Source: JBKBUF01 sp046290815 (GTDB lineage Bacteria; Bacteroidota; Bacteroidia; Cytophagales; Cytophagaceae). Taken from it: a DNA stretch of 64,000 nucleotides. The notes beneath the pieces are model-generated. The model worked only from the letters and a program-made list of their open reading frames with translations, had not been told where the DNA came from and did not search any database. The first letter of the stretch is position 1; each line of letters opens with the position of its first letter. Location of the stretch: the NCBI GenBank assembly GCA_046290815.1, contig JBKBUF010000024.1:16023-80022 (forward strand). The letters run 5' to 3'. The position numbers were made by a program, and so were the translations under genes. This document shows, in pieces, positions 10,572-20,289 of the stretch.

Positions 10572-12847
10572 TCCTGATGTCTGTTATGATGAAATTGTGC
10601 ATCCACTACAGCAATTGCAGCCATGTTGATTATCTCCCGGACTGAACTTCCAAGTTGTAATACATGGACTGGTTTACGCATGCCCATAAGTATAGGGCCT
10701 ATGGCTTCTGCGCCACCGATTTCCTGCAAAAGTTTATATGCGATGTTACCGGCTGCAAGATTTGGAAAAATAAATGTGTTAGCCCCTTCTTCACTTAAAG
10801 CACTGAAAGGATAGTTTTCTTTCTGCAGTTTGGTGTCCAAAGCAATATTTGCCTGTATGTCTCCCTCTATAACGATGTCAGGGAACTTTTCTTTTGCAAG
10901 CTTTGTTGCCAATGCTGTTTTTTCCGGTACTTCTCCTTTGCTTGAACCGAAGTTGGAATATGAAAGCATTGCTATTCTGGGGGTTACATCAAAAAACTTG
11001 ACCGCATGACTAACTAATCCAACCAATTCAACCAGATCTTTTGCGTCTGGATTTTCATTTACTGTCGTGTCAGCAAGGAAGTATGTGCCCTTTTTACTGA
11101 TCATAATGTACATTCCGGCTACTTTATTTACTCCTTCTGCAACTCCAATAACCTGCAATGCAGGTCTTATAGTAGTAGCATAATCCTTGGTAAGGCCGGA
11201 TATCAATGCATCGGCCTCTCCGGTTTCTACCATCATTGCTCCGAAAAAATTTCGATCACGCATTAGCTTTACAGCTTCTGCAGGAGTGATACCTTTCCTT
11301 TGTCTCTTTTTATAAAAAAGGTCACCGTAGGTACATTTTTTTGATTTTTCTTCCGAAGGGTTTATTATAGTGCAACCTTCAAGATCAAGGTTGTATTCTT
11401 TAATTAGCTTTCTGATCTTTTCTTTGTTGCCAAGTAAAATCGGAATACCAATTCCTTCATCTATGATCGATTGGGCGGCCTTTAAGATTTTGTAATGATC
11501 GGCTTCTGCAAATACAATTCGCTTTGGATTTTGTCTTGCCCTGCTGAAAATTCTCGACATCAGTTTTTCGTCCAGGCCTACGCGCTGGAGCAAGCGAACA
11601 TGGTACTTGTCCCAATCTTCGATTTTTATTTTTGCAATACCGGAGTGAATCGCTGCTTTTGCAACAGCAGGGGAGATGCTGGTAATTAATCGTGGGTCAA
11701 GAGGTTTTGGAATAAGATATTTTTTTCCAAATGAAATTTTTTCGTCTCCGTAAGCCTTGTTGACTATGTCCGGTACTGGTTCTCGGGCCAATTCGGCTAT
11801 AGCTGTTACAGCCGCAAGTTTCATGGCTTCGTTTATTTCCGTAGCTCTAACATCTAAAGCGCCTCTGAAAATATAGGGAAATCCCAACACATTGTTCACC
11901 TGGTTAGGATAGTCTGATCTGCCGGTTGCTATAATAGCATCAGGTCTGGCCTGCAATGCAACATTGTAATCTATTTCAGGGACAGGATTGGCAAGGGCAA
12001 AAATGATAGGCTCTTTGGCCATTTTCTTTATCATCTCTGCAGAAAGTATATTACCGGCAGATAATCCGACAAAAACATCAGCGCCATTAATAGCATCTTC
12101 CAGAGTATGGAGATCACGAGAGGTTGCGAATCCAATGCGGTGTGTATCCAGGTCTTTTCTGTCTTTTCTTAACACCCCGTTTATGTCAAGCATTACTATA
12201 TTTTCTGTGCGTGCTCCCAGTGCAACATACAGGTTTGTGCATGCTATTGCAGCTGCTCCTGCACCACTAATGACAAATTTTACTTTGTCTATTTTTTTAT
12301 TTACAATTTCAAGTGCATTTAACAATGCTGCGCTCGAAATAATTGCTGTCCCATGCTGGTCATCATGCATTACAGGAATGTTCATCTGTTTGCGAAGCTC
12401 ATCTTCAATTTCAAAACACTCCGGAGCTTTGATGTCCTCAAGGTTGATTCCACCGAAGGTAGGCTCAAGCGATTTGATAATTTTTATAAGTTCTTTCGGA
12501 TCTTTGCTATCAATCTCTATGTCGAACACATCTATTCCTGCAAATTTTTTGAACAAGACACCCTTGCCTTCCATAACAGGTTTGGATGCATCAGGACCTA
12601 TATCTCCCAGACCCAATACGGCAGTGCCATTGGAAATAACAGCTACCAGATTTCCCTTGGTGGTATATTTATAAACGTTTTCTTTGTCTTCGGCAATTTC
12701 TTTGCAGGGTTCTGCAACTCCGGGAGAGTATGCTAAAGCAAGATCCAGTTGGGAGCTCAACATTTTGGTTGGCACCACCTCTATCTTGCCCGGCTCGCCA
12801 AGCATATGATAGTTTAAGGCATCTTCTTTTCTGATATTTATCGCCAT
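10568..12847 (-). CDS. maeB: NADP-dependent malic enzyme, MaeB type (malic enzyme-phosphotransacetylase fusion)
   Basis: 759 aa, the size of the long MaeB class. Residues 1 to about 430 are the malic enzyme core: SPGVAEPC, DIGPDASKPVMEGKGVLF, the ME signature around HDDQHGTAI, and the nucleotide-binding VISGAGAAAIAC. Residues from about 430 to 759 resemble phosphate acetyltransferase (VRLLQRVGLDEKLM, then VFAEADHYKILKAA), a regulatory domain in this class. The enzyme decarboxylates malate to pyruvate with NADP. It is the first gene of the maeB-ruvA-sprA run. Confidence 0.95.
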   Translation of the reverse strand: MAINIRKEDALNYHMLGEPGKIEVVPTKMLSSQLDLALAYSPGVAEPCKEIAEDKENVYKYTTKGNLVAVISNGTAVLGLGDIGPDASKPVMEGKGVLFKKFAGIDVFDIEIDSKDPKELIKIIKSLEPTFGGINLEDIKAPECFEIEDELRKQMNIPVMHDDQHGTAIISSAALLNALEIVNKKIDKVKFVISGAGAAAIACTNLYVALGARTENIVMLDINGVLRKDRKDLDTHRIGFATSRDLHTLEDAINGADVFVGLSAGNILSAEMIKKMAKEPIIFALANPVPEIDYNVALQARPDAIIATGRSDYPNQVNNVLGFPYIFRGALDVRATEINEAMKLAAVTAIAELAREPVPDIVNKAYGDEKISFGKKYLIPKPLDPRLITSISPAVAKAAIHSGIAKIKIEDWDKYHVRLLQRVGLDEKLMSRIFSRARQNPKRIVFAEADHYKILKAAQSIIDEGIGIPILLGNKEKIRKLIKEYNLDLEGCTIINPSEEKSKKCTYGDLFYKKRQRKGITPAEAVKLMRDRNFFGAMMVETGEADALISGLTKDYATTIRPALQVIGVAEGVNKVAGMYIMISKKGTYFLADTTVNENPDAKDLVELVGLVSHAVKFFDVTPRIAMLSYSNFGSSKGEVPEKTALATKLAKEKFPDIVIEGDIQANIALDTKLQKENYPFSALSEEGANTFIFPNLAAGNIAYKLLQEIGGAEAIGPILMGMRKPVHVLQLGSSVREIINMAAIAVVDAQFHHNRHQE

Positions 12848-13316
12848 ATTTTGATCTGTCCGGATAGAAGCTTTTAAGTTGTTAGAGCCTGAGTTTTTGG
12901 TTATGTAAAGAGCAAAAATAGTTATTTATATCACCATTTAAAACTGTATTATGAAGGCAAATAAAAAGAGGTTATTGTAAGTAACCTCCCTGATATTTTT
13001 TAAGATTTATGGTTATTATTAATCTTTATTCTTTGAGACATTATATGTTGTTAAAAATTTACATTGACTGAAATCGTCGCACCCAAACCAGGAACCCTGA
13101 AATTTTGCCTATATCGCATTGGTTGTATTGACATTATTGTTGTTTGTATTAGCTGGCTGAGGGTCTTTATTCTTGTTTTTGCAAGAAGAAAATATTATTA
13201 ATGGAGATATTGCAGATAATGAAAAATACTTTAGTCTTCTCATAAAAAATTATAGGAAAAGACAAAGATAATAAATGATTTGTACTTGGATAAGTATTAC
13301 GACGAAATAGCAGAAA
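12848..13316. other. Gap between the malic enzyme and transglycosylase genes
   Basis: 469 bases without a full-length gene. The part nearest maeB is AT-rich and should hold its promoter. The middle carries the small lipoprotein-like frame described separately (13109-13243) and, overlapping it in another frame, a short run ending in GATISVNVNF that looks like the last strand of an outer-membrane barrel. No RNA gene or clear repeat is seen. Confidence 0.5.
13109..13243 (-). pseudogene. Very short lipoprotein-like ORF, possibly a gene remnant
   Basis: 44 codons. A signal sequence with a lipobox (LIIFSSC, Cys21) is followed by an Asn-rich stretch (PANTNNNNVNTTNAI) and a stop. Overlapping the end in another frame is a run ending VPGLGATISVNVNF, which resembles the C-terminal strand of a Bacteroidota outer-membrane barrel. 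The two could be the head and tail of a larger gene that lost its middle, or the lipoprotein could be a genuine micropeptide. Confidence 0.35.
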
Positions 13317-14729
13317 TTAACCTATAAGTAATTTCTGTCCAACCTTTAGTTCATTGGTTTTCAGGTTGTTGAGCTTTTTAATGGTTTCAATGCTTACATT
13401 CTCATATTTTCTGGCAATGGAATATAGGGTATCGCCTGGCTGAACGTAATAAACCTTGGGAGTGGTCTCAGCTTTCGGTTTGGAAGCAGAGGCTAAATTC
13501 ACTTGGCTCTGGCTGGAAGAAGAAGTCTTTCCTGTTTTGATTACCAGTTTTTGTCCCTTTTGAATATTAGAAGTTTTAAGATTGTTCCATTTCTTAATAT
13601 CATTGACGGAAACATTGTATTTGCTTGCAATTTTTGATAATACTTCCCCGCTTTTCACAACATGAAAAGTGGTTTTGGTACTCTGAGAAGATACCGATTT
13701 GGAAGATGAATTAAACCTGGTGTTATCTGCAAATAATGGTTCGGGCTCAATACTGAATCGCCTGTTGCAGTTGTCGAGGATTTCAATTCTGTTTACTGCA
13801 AAATATTCAGACTTTTCATAAGGAATTCGAACCGGATAATTGTAGTTGTCCGGCAAATAACTTCTTTTTAAAGCAGGATTTAATTTAATAAAATCTTCTT
13901 TACATATATCCAGTTGCTCACAAAGTATATCAATGTTGAGATAATCCGCCACCATTATCGTGTCAAATCTGATCGGATATTCCAGAGAATCAGCAATGAT
14001 ATTATGATCCTCAAGGTGATTCATTACATATGTCAATGCTACAAATTGAGGAACATAACCACGGGTTTCCTGAGGAAGATAATCGTAAATTTGCCAGAAA
14101 GTCTCTTTGTATCCGGATTTTCTTATAGCTTTTCTCACATTACCGGGACCGCAGTTATAAGAGGCTAAAGCAAGCTCCCAATCATTGAAGATGTTATAGA
14201 GGTCTTTCAAATATCTGCATGCAGCTTCGGTAGATTTATATGGGTCCAGCCTTTCGTCAATGTAAGAGTCCTGATTCAGTTTGTATATTTTGCCTGTACT
14301 GGGCATAAATTGCCAAAGGCCTGCTGCACCTGCTTTAGAAAGGGCTTTTGGGTTTAGTCCGGATTCTACTATTGCAAGGTATTTCAATTCATCTGGCATT
14401 TCATGCTTTTTGAAGGCTTCTTCAAAGATCGGGAAATATACATTCCTTCTTCTTTCCATTACCTTAGCATATCTTCTGTTTCTGACTGTGAAATAGTCGA
14501 TAAAACCACGGGTTTTTTTATTAAACGTAAGCTTGACAGATTTTTCCAGAGATTTTAATCTTTGTGCTATCACGTCATCTTCCACCTGAGGAATAATCTC
14601 TTCGGAAACAGGTTCTACTTGCAAGGAATCCACCATCTCTAACTCCTGAGCAGGTGCAGAGCTTATCATCCAAACCGTAATGCAAATAAATCCTGTTAGG
14701 ATTTTGTGATTGAAATTCATCATTAGCAT
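13317..14729 (-). CDS. Membrane-bound lytic transglycosylase with two LysM domains (MltD-like)
   Basis: 470 aa with a signal peptide (ILTGFICITVWMISSAPAQ). A family-1 transglycosylase SLT domain covers about residues 105-235; the catalytic Glu is E122 in AIVESGLNPKALSKAGAAG, and AGLWQFMPSTGK and LASYNCGPGNV follow. Two LysM modules lie near residues 353-398 and 425-469. Such enzymes cleave glycan strands of peptidoglycan in the periplasm. The start could be MLMMNF or MMNF or MNF; the choice does not affect the signal peptide. It ends nine bases from gatA. Confidence 0.93.
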   Translation of the reverse strand: MLMMNFNHKILTGFICITVWMISSAPAQELEMVDSLQVEPVSEEIIPQVEDDVIAQRLKSLEKSVKLTFNKKTRGFIDYFTVRNRRYAKVMERRRNVYFPIFEEAFKKHEMPDELKYLAIVESGLNPKALSKAGAAGLWQFMPSTGKIYKLNQDSYIDERLDPYKSTEAACRYLKDLYNIFNDWELALASYNCGPGNVRKAIRKSGYKETFWQIYDYLPQETRGYVPQFVALTYVMNHLEDHNIIADSLEYPIRFDTIMVADYLNIDILCEQLDICKEDFIKLNPALKRSYLPDNYNYPVRIPYEKSEYFAVNRIEILDNCNRRFSIEPEPLFADNTRFNSSSKSVSSQSTKTTFHVVKSGEVLSKIASKYNVSVNDIKKWNNLKTSNIQKGQKLVIKTGKTSSSSQSQVNLASASKPKAETTPKVYYVQPGDTLYSIARKYENVSIETIKKLNNLKTNELKVGQKLLIG

Positions 14730-14737
14730 AATTTCCC

Positions 14738-16162
14738 TTAATTAAGGTTTGCCAGGTATTTGGAGAACGCTAAAAGCTGTTCTTCACCAAAAGACTTAGT
14801 CATTACCTGCAAACCAATTGGTAACCCTTCTTTATCATGACCATTAGGGATAGAAATTGCCGGTATACCCGACAAATTTGCCTGTACTGTAAACAGGTCC
14901 GCAAGATACATAGAAAGAGGATCTTCAGTTTTTTCTCCTATTTTAAACGCTGTTGTAGGAGTGGTTGGTATAACCAGAAAATCCACTTCCGAAAGTATTT
15001 TTTCGGTTTCTTCCTTAATAAGTCTTCTTACCTTTTGCGCTTTGGTATAGTATGCATCATAATAACCTGCACTAAGCACAAAAGTTCCGAGCATGATTCT
15101 CCTTTGTACTTCCTTTCCGAATCCTTCAGATCTGGTTAGCTTGTACATGCTTTGGAGATCAGTGGCTTTGGGACTTCTATAGCCATATTTTACGCCATCG
15201 AATCGTGAAAGGTTGGAGCTTGCCTCTGCAGTGGTTAAAATGTAATAGGTAGGTAATATGTATTCTAATAACGGGAATTCAACAGGTTTGACCTCATGCC
15301 CTTCTTTTTTAAGCTTTTCCAATGATTTTTTTGTAGCCTCACGTATTTCTGCATTCACTCCTTCACTTTCCACCGAATCTTTAAGATAACCTATTCTTAC
15401 TTTGCCGCTGAAATTTAATTTTTGAGAATAAGCTGCAACTGGTAAAGAAGATACTGTACTGTCAAAATTGTCTTGCCCTGCAACTATTTCAAGAAGTATG
15501 GCAATGTCTTCAACAGACCTGGTGATAATACCTATTGTATCAAAAGAAGAAGAGTATGCAATAAGACCATATCTTGAAATTCTGGAATATGTAGGTTTCA
15601 ATCCATAAATACCACAAAAAGCCGCAGGTTGTCTGACAGAGCCACCGGTGTCAGATCCTAGAGAGGTAAGACATAAATCAGCTTGAACAGCTACTGCAGA
15701 TCCTCCTGAGGAGCCACCTGGCACTCTTTTATTGTCTGCATCGTTTAGGCTCGGTCCGAAGGCGGAATTTTCATTGGAAGAACCCATTGCAAATTCATCA
15801 CAATTTTGTCTGCCGATGATAATGGCATCTTCTTCTAAGATCCGCTGGATGGCAGTACCACTGAATTGTGATCTGAAAGTGTCAAGAATTTTACTTGAAG
15901 CTTGTAATCCATGGTCTTTGTGACATAGAACATCTTTAAGACCTATTACCATCCCTGCAAGTTTACCAGCTGTACCGGTTTTCAGTTTTTCATCCACTTC
16001 ATCAGCTTTTTTCAAAGCCTCTTCCTGGTATACTTCCAGGAAAGCATTGAGATGTTTTTTCTTGCTGATATTTTGAAGGTAATACTCGGTAAGCTGCCTG
16101 CAAGTCACAGCACCTTTTTTAAGATCTTCTCTAACTTCAAGTAATGAATTATATCTTTTCAC
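14738..16162 (-). CDS. gatA: Glutamyl-tRNA(Gln) amidotransferase subunit A
   Basis: 474 aa with the amidase signature. The Ser-cisSer-Lys triad is K76 (GLKDVLC), S151 (PGGSSGGSAVAV) and S175 (SDTGGSVRQPA). In GatCAB this subunit releases ammonia from glutamine, which GatB uses to turn misacylated Glu-tRNA(Gln) into Gln-tRNA(Gln). gatB and gatC are not adjacent. The gene lies between tatA and the LysM transglycosylase on the same strand. Confidence 0.95.
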   Translation of the reverse strand: MKRYNSLLEVREDLKKGAVTCRQLTEYYLQNISKKKHLNAFLEVYQEEALKKADEVDEKLKTGTAGKLAGMVIGLKDVLCHKDHGLQASSKILDTFRSQFSGTAIQRILEEDAIIIGRQNCDEFAMGSSNENSAFGPSLNDADNKRVPGGSSGGSAVAVQADLCLTSLGSDTGGSVRQPAAFCGIYGLKPTYSRISRYGLIAYSSSFDTIGIITRSVEDIAILLEIVAGQDNFDSTVSSLPVAAYSQKLNFSGKVRIGYLKDSVESEGVNAEIREATKKSLEKLKKEGHEVKPVEFPLLEYILPTYYILTTAEASSNLSRFDGVKYGYRSPKATDLQSMYKLTRSEGFGKEVQRRIMLGTFVLSAGYYDAYYTKAQKVRRLIKEETEKILSEVDFLVIPTTPTTAFKIGEKTEDPLSMYLADLFTVQANLSGIPAISIPNGHDKEGLPIGLQVMTKSFGEEQLLAFSKYLANLN

Positions 16163-16242
16163 GGGTTCTAAAAATGTTAAAACCGGATGGTTCGTCCGGC
16201 TTTTATTTAAAATTTTAAACTACACTTCAGAAGGGGCAAAGA

Positions 16243-16446
16243 TTATTTTTTTTCCTCTTTTATTCCTTCTTCAAGTTCATTTTTTATTTCTTTACTGGCA
16301 TCCTTAAATTCTCTGATACCTCTTCCCAGACCTCTTGCAAGTTCAGGTATCTTCTTTGCGCCAAATAATAATAACACCACCATAAGGATAAGAAATACTT
16401 CCCATCCGCCAAGGCCTTGCAGGAATAACATGATTGAATTTATCAT
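16243..16446 (-). CDS. tatA: Sec-independent translocase protein TatA
   Basis: 67 aa. An N-terminal membrane helix (WEVFLILMVVLLLFGAKKIP) is followed by the characteristic FG-K-IPELARGLGRGI amphipathic helix and a charged tail. TatA oligomers form the channel for folded Tat substrates. It stands alone, about 80 bases upstream of gatA and 120 bases downstream of the M23 gene. Confidence 0.95.
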   Translation of the reverse strand: MINSIMLFLQGLGGWEVFLILMVVLLLFGAKKIPELARGLGRGIREFKDASKEIKNELEEGIKEEKK

Positions 16447-16565
16447 AACTTTAAAATGAAATTTTCAGAATTTTTACGATGTGTAAAGATATACAATTAA
16501 GTCGGAGGCTACAAGCTACCTGAAGTAATTAAACACATTTGCTGATTAGAAAATTCAATGTTTAA

Positions 16566-17849
16566 CTATTTAATAAACAGCCATTTTTCAGGGTCCAATT
16601 TTTCGTTGTTTTTCCAAACCTGAAACTGTAATTCACTCACATCATTTTTGTCTGTATAAACTGTTCCTATCGGATCTTTTGCCTTTACTTCCTGCCCGGT
16701 TTTTACTAAGGTTGTCTTAAGTTTGGCATAAACTGTGAAATATTCGCCATGTTGTATCATTACGACATAATTCATTCCCGGAACCTCAGCTACAGTTATT
16801 ACCTTTCCATCAAATACTGATCTTACGGGCTCATTTTTTAATGTTAAAATATCTACACCAAGGTTCTCCACAATAACCCCTTTTAGGACAGGGTGGGGCT
16901 GTTTTCCGAATCGGTGAGAAATATTTCCGTGGACGACCGGCCAGGGCAATTTTGACATATTTCCTGCGAAAGAATTAGATAGTTTTTCAGCCTCGGGAGT
17001 AAGTGTCGGAATTTTTACCGTCGTAGTTGTTACAGTATTGTCCTTATTGGGTTTCCTGCCTGCTTTTTCCTCGGCTTCTTTGGCTAATCTTGCTGCTTCA
17101 CGCGCGGCTTTTGCTTTTTCCTCCCTTATCAGATCAGTGATAAGTTTTTCAAGTTTTTTAACCGCTTTTTTACTGTCTTCTAGTTCTTTCTTAAGCTCTT
17201 TCTCTCTGTCTGTCAGTTGTTTTACTACCTCGTCCTGTTGTTTTTTCAGGTCCTGCAGGTTTTTAGCCTCTTCTGATTTAGCCATCACCAATAGTGTTTT
17301 TTGCTCTCTTTTCATATAGAGCCTTTCCCTTTCTCTGGCAAGGGAAATTTTTACTTTCTCAATTTGTTCTACCTGGTTTTTTCTGGCAGATGAGTATTGC
17401 TGGAAGTATTTTACTCTCCTTACCAGTTGATTGAAATTTTGAGAGGCAAATATGAATGTTAGTTTTTCCTGTCTGGTACTGAATTTTGAAGCAGCATAAA
17501 TCATTTCCGCATATTCCTTTTTCAGGAATTCCATATCAGCTTCCAGGGCGAAAATAAATTCTTCTGTTTCACGAATTTCTTTATCCAGCAATTCTATCTC
17601 ACCGGAAATAGAATTAATAAGGGCATGTCTTGCATTGATTTGTTGCTTTAGAGCGGAGAGTTGACCCAGGGTGGCATCCTTTTGACTTCTGGTTTCCTCC
17701 AGGATTTTATGTGCTTCAGCAATTTTTTTCAGGTTTTCCTCTTTTTGCTTTATCAATTGCGATTTGTTGGTTTGCGCAAATGCAGAAAAAGAGAATATTA
17801 AAAAAGTGAAAATTAGGAAATTAACGGTTTTCAAACCTTTTGGGGACAT
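16566..17849 (-). CDS. EnvC-like coiled-coil protein with degenerate M23 (LytM) domain
   Basis: About 427 aa when started at MSPKGLKTVNF, which gives a clean signal peptide (FLIFTFLIFSFSAFAQ); the frame is open up to 17930. A long coiled coil (about residues 35-250 of this form) is followed by a C-terminal LytM domain. The metal ligands expected in active M23 peptidases are replaced: NLGVDI where HxGxD is usual, VYAKL for YAHL, and LQFQVWKN for LHFEVWKN. This matches EnvC-type factors, which activate cell-wall amidases at the septum rather than cut peptidoglycan. It overlaps the DUF4292 gene by 29 bases. Confidence 0.85.
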   Translation of the reverse strand: MSPKGLKTVNFLIFTFLIFSFSAFAQTNKSQLIKQKEENLKKIAEAHKILEETRSQKDATLGQLSALKQQINARHALINSISGEIELLDKEIRETEEFIFALEADMEFLKKEYAEMIYAASKFSTRQEKLTFIFASQNFNQLVRRVKYFQQYSSARKNQVEQIEKVKISLARERERLYMKREQKTLLVMAKSEEAKNLQDLKKQQDEVVKQLTDREKELKKELEDSKKAVKKLEKLITDLIREEKAKAAREAARLAKEAEEKAGRKPNKDNTVTTTTVKIPTLTPEAEKLSNSFAGNMSKLPWPVVHGNISHRFGKQPHPVLKGVIVENLGVDILTLKNEPVRSVFDGKVITVAEVPGMNYVVMIQHGEYFTVYAKLKTTLVKTGQEVKAKDPIGTVYTDKNDVSELQFQVWKNNEKLDPEKWLFIK

Positions 17850-18579
17850 TAAAAGGGAAATTAACCTGTTTATCAGTAAATTCGGCTTTGTTAAATGATA
17901 TATTGATGTTTGTAGTCTTTGACTTGTCACCGTCCCGGAATTTTATCGTAATCTGATTGCTAAACGGAAAATTATAATTATCCTGTTGTGCAAAGTTATC
18001 ATATTTTACGATCATATTGTTATTGGTATTTAAATCTCTCATTTCCAGCTTGCCTAAATTCATGGTTTTTATCAGAATAAAATTGCCGGCTTTAATATTT
18101 TCTCGCGATTGATTTAGCAGGAAAAAAGAAGAATCAGACTTTTGATATTTTTCATTAAGATTTTGTTCAAAAGGCATATTTCCTATTATCACCGACTGAA
18201 GTAAGGGTAAGGAAAGTGGAATGCTTAACTGTTTGCTTATATAGGAAAGGTCATACGCAGAGTATCGGTTGTTAATCCGATCCACAATAAAGACAGAATC
18301 ATTGGTAATTATGCATCGGGAAGCTTCAATTCCAAGTAGAGGGAAAACTGACAGCCATATAATGCTGTCTTTTTTCATTCTGATGTTTACAGTGAAATGA
18401 TAATCGTTGTCTTCGTCTTTGTAGTCAACTTTGGTTTTGGCAGTAAAATAATTGAAATCTATTCGCTGAATTTTCGCTTGCTGGATGTCTTCATCGGTAG
18501 CGGAAACAGCAGCAGGTTTTGTTTTGCAGGAAGAAATAACAATGCCAGCAAGTAATAGCAAATATACCGCCTTATTCAT
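17821..18579 (-). CDS. DUF4292 lipoprotein
   Basis: 252 aa with a lipoprotein signal (VYLLLLAGIVISSCKTK, Cys18). The body is beta-rich and matches the DUF4292 pattern seen in Bacteroidota next to TPR and M23 genes (for example DSIIWLSVFPLLGIEASRCIITNDSV). LolA/LolB-like folds bind lipid or lipoprotein, and a similar role at the outer membrane is plausible but inferred. It overlaps the TPR gene upstream by eight bases and the EnvC-like gene downstream. Confidence 0.82.
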   Translation of the reverse strand: MNKAVYLLLLAGIVISSCKTKPAAVSATDEDIQQAKIQRIDFNYFTAKTKVDYKDEDNDYHFTVNIRMKKDSIIWLSVFPLLGIEASRCIITNDSVFIVDRINNRYSAYDLSYISKQLSIPLSLPLLQSVIIGNMPFEQNLNEKYQKSDSSFFLLNQSRENIKAGNFILIKTMNLGKLEMRDLNTNNNMIVKYDNFAQQDNYNFPFSNQITIKFRDGDKSKTTNINISFNKAEFTDKQVNFPFNVPKRFENR

Positions 18580-20287
18580 ACAATTTTTTGTCCCTTATCT
18601 TTTTGTCTATTAACTCGCTTGTTTCACCTAGTTCTTTGGCTTTTCTCCACTGCTCAAGAGCAAGATCTTTCTCTCCTAATTGAAAAAGAACGTCACCATA
18701 GTGTTCCACTATAGTGCCATTGCTTGAATTTTTAACAGCAAGTTCCAGGTATTTTTTGGCACCTTCATAGTCTTTAAGCATGTATAGAACCCACGCGTAA
18801 GTATCCAGGAAGGTAGCCTCGGTAGGGTAATCTTTTATAAGCCTTTCGCAAAGAGTTTTTGCATATTCAAGCCTTTCTTTTCTAAGAGAGAGGAAATAGC
18901 TGTAATTGTTCAGAACATGAGCATTTCTGGAATCAAATTTCAAAACTTCCTCGTAGGCCTCATCGCTCTTTTTGTAATCTTTTACTCCATTGTATGCATC
19001 ACCCAGAGACATGAGAAATTGAATCTTTAGTTCGGTGTTACCGCCTGAAAGTTTTTTGCCTTGTTCGAAAGAGTTGATAGCACTTTTATAATTTTTCTTA
19101 AGCATATGGCCGGAACCATTGAATAGCCATAAAGAAGATTGATTAGGGAAAAAATCAAGCGCCTCTTCAGAGTGTTTTATCATACTGTCAGCTTCGTTGA
19201 GTTCCGATTCTATTACCAGAATCTGAGCCCACAAACTGTAGTTGTCGGGATTCAATCTTTTTGATTGGAGATAAGAGGTAAGTGCGTCTCTTTTTTGCCC
19301 ATGTAGATAATGGATGTCTCCATTTGCTGCATATGCATTAGATTCATATGGGTGTATTTTTATTAGATCAGAAGCAAGTTTTACAATACTCTCCTTTTTT
19401 ATACTGTTCTCGGGAAGCTTTTTAAACTCATTCAGCAATCTTATTTTGATATTTATGTCAGTTTCGGGATCCGAGAAAACCTTATGAAGGCATGTTATGG
19501 CTTTGTCATATTGTCCTTGGTTTTTATAAATATCAGCCAGCATTGCATAAGAGTGAGTATATCCAGGATGTTCCTTAATGACATTCTCCAATAGCTTTAT
19601 GGCATCGTTTACTTTATTGTTAGCATGAAGTAACTCAGCCTGCCTCAGCTTAAACTCAGGTTCTTCAGGAAAGGAATTGATCAGGCTTTGACCTTCAGCA
19701 AGAGCCTCATTGAGTTTATTGAGCTGAAGATATATTTGCTGCTTTTGTCTGGTTACTTCAGGGCTTTTTCCATAAAAATTTTCAACTTTAGCATAAGTCT
19801 TTATTGCTTCTTCAGGATTGTTGGAATAAAGGTAAAGTGCAGCAAGATCATAATAATGCTCTTCGGTGCCCGGAACCTCTGAAAGTAGTTTTTTGTAGAC
19901 TTTTATTGCTTCCTGATATTCCAGTTTTTTTTCATAAATAAGCGCCTGCAGCAGGTAATAGTACTTGTTCTTATTGTCTTGCTTTAGGGCTTTTTGAATG
20001 TATTGTTGAGCCGGTTCAAGTTTATCAAGATCCACAAAGGTTTTCGCCACCATGTAGTTAACTCCCGGATTGTCCGGAACAATTTCGAAAGCTTTTTGAA
20101 AATGGTTGAGGGCTTCGCCGAAGTTTTCCACCATATAGTATTTCATCCCTTCTGTGAAATATCCTTCAGCAATGATGTTTTTTTCTTTTTTTCCTGCTTT
20201 AGATAACTTCTGTGCAGAAGTCATCTTAAAGCAGGAAGTAAGTAAAATGATGGTTAAAAAAAATAAGGTATTTATTCTGAATGTCAT
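18572..20287 (-). CDS. Tetratricopeptide-repeat protein, secreted or lipid-anchored
   Basis: 571 aa. The N-terminal hydrophobic stretch ends in TSCFKMTSAQ, so either a lipobox Cys or signal peptidase I cleavage is possible. Most of the rest is TPR repeats in the W-LG-Y-A-P pattern (for example EALNHFQKAFEIVPDNPGVNYMVAKTF and DAYNGVKDYKKSDEAYEEVLKFDSRNAHVLNNYSYFLS). Such proteins are periplasmic scaffolds. It overlaps the DUF4292 gene by eight bases, and the TPR, DUF4292 and EnvC-like genes form a conserved-looking envelope operon. Function otherwise unknown. Confidence 0.85.
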   Translation of the reverse strand: MTFRINTLFFLTIILLTSCFKMTSAQKLSKAGKKEKNIIAEGYFTEGMKYYMVENFGEALNHFQKAFEIVPDNPGVNYMVAKTFVDLDKLEPAQQYIQKALKQDNKNKYYYLLQALIYEKKLEYQEAIKVYKKLLSEVPGTEEHYYDLAALYLYSNNPEEAIKTYAKVENFYGKSPEVTRQKQQIYLQLNKLNEALAEGQSLINSFPEEPEFKLRQAELLHANNKVNDAIKLLENVIKEHPGYTHSYAMLADIYKNQGQYDKAITCLHKVFSDPETDINIKIRLLNEFKKLPENSIKKESIVKLASDLIKIHPYESNAYAANGDIHYLHGQKRDALTSYLQSKRLNPDNYSLWAQILVIESELNEADSMIKHSEEALDFFPNQSSLWLFNGSGHMLKKNYKSAINSFEQGKKLSGGNTELKIQFLMSLGDAYNGVKDYKKSDEAYEEVLKFDSRNAHVLNNYSYFLSLRKERLEYAKTLCERLIKDYPTEATFLDTYAWVLYMLKDYEGAKKYLELAVKNSSNGTIVEHYGDVLFQLGEKDLALEQWRKAKELGETSELIDKKIRDKKLYE

Positions 20288-20289
20288 AA

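Noticed and set aside
11988..12674. 228-codon plus-strand frame opposite the malic enzyme
   Set aside because: Lies fully inside maeB on the other strand, has low-complexity Ser/Ile-rich sequence typical of antisense frames and no motif.
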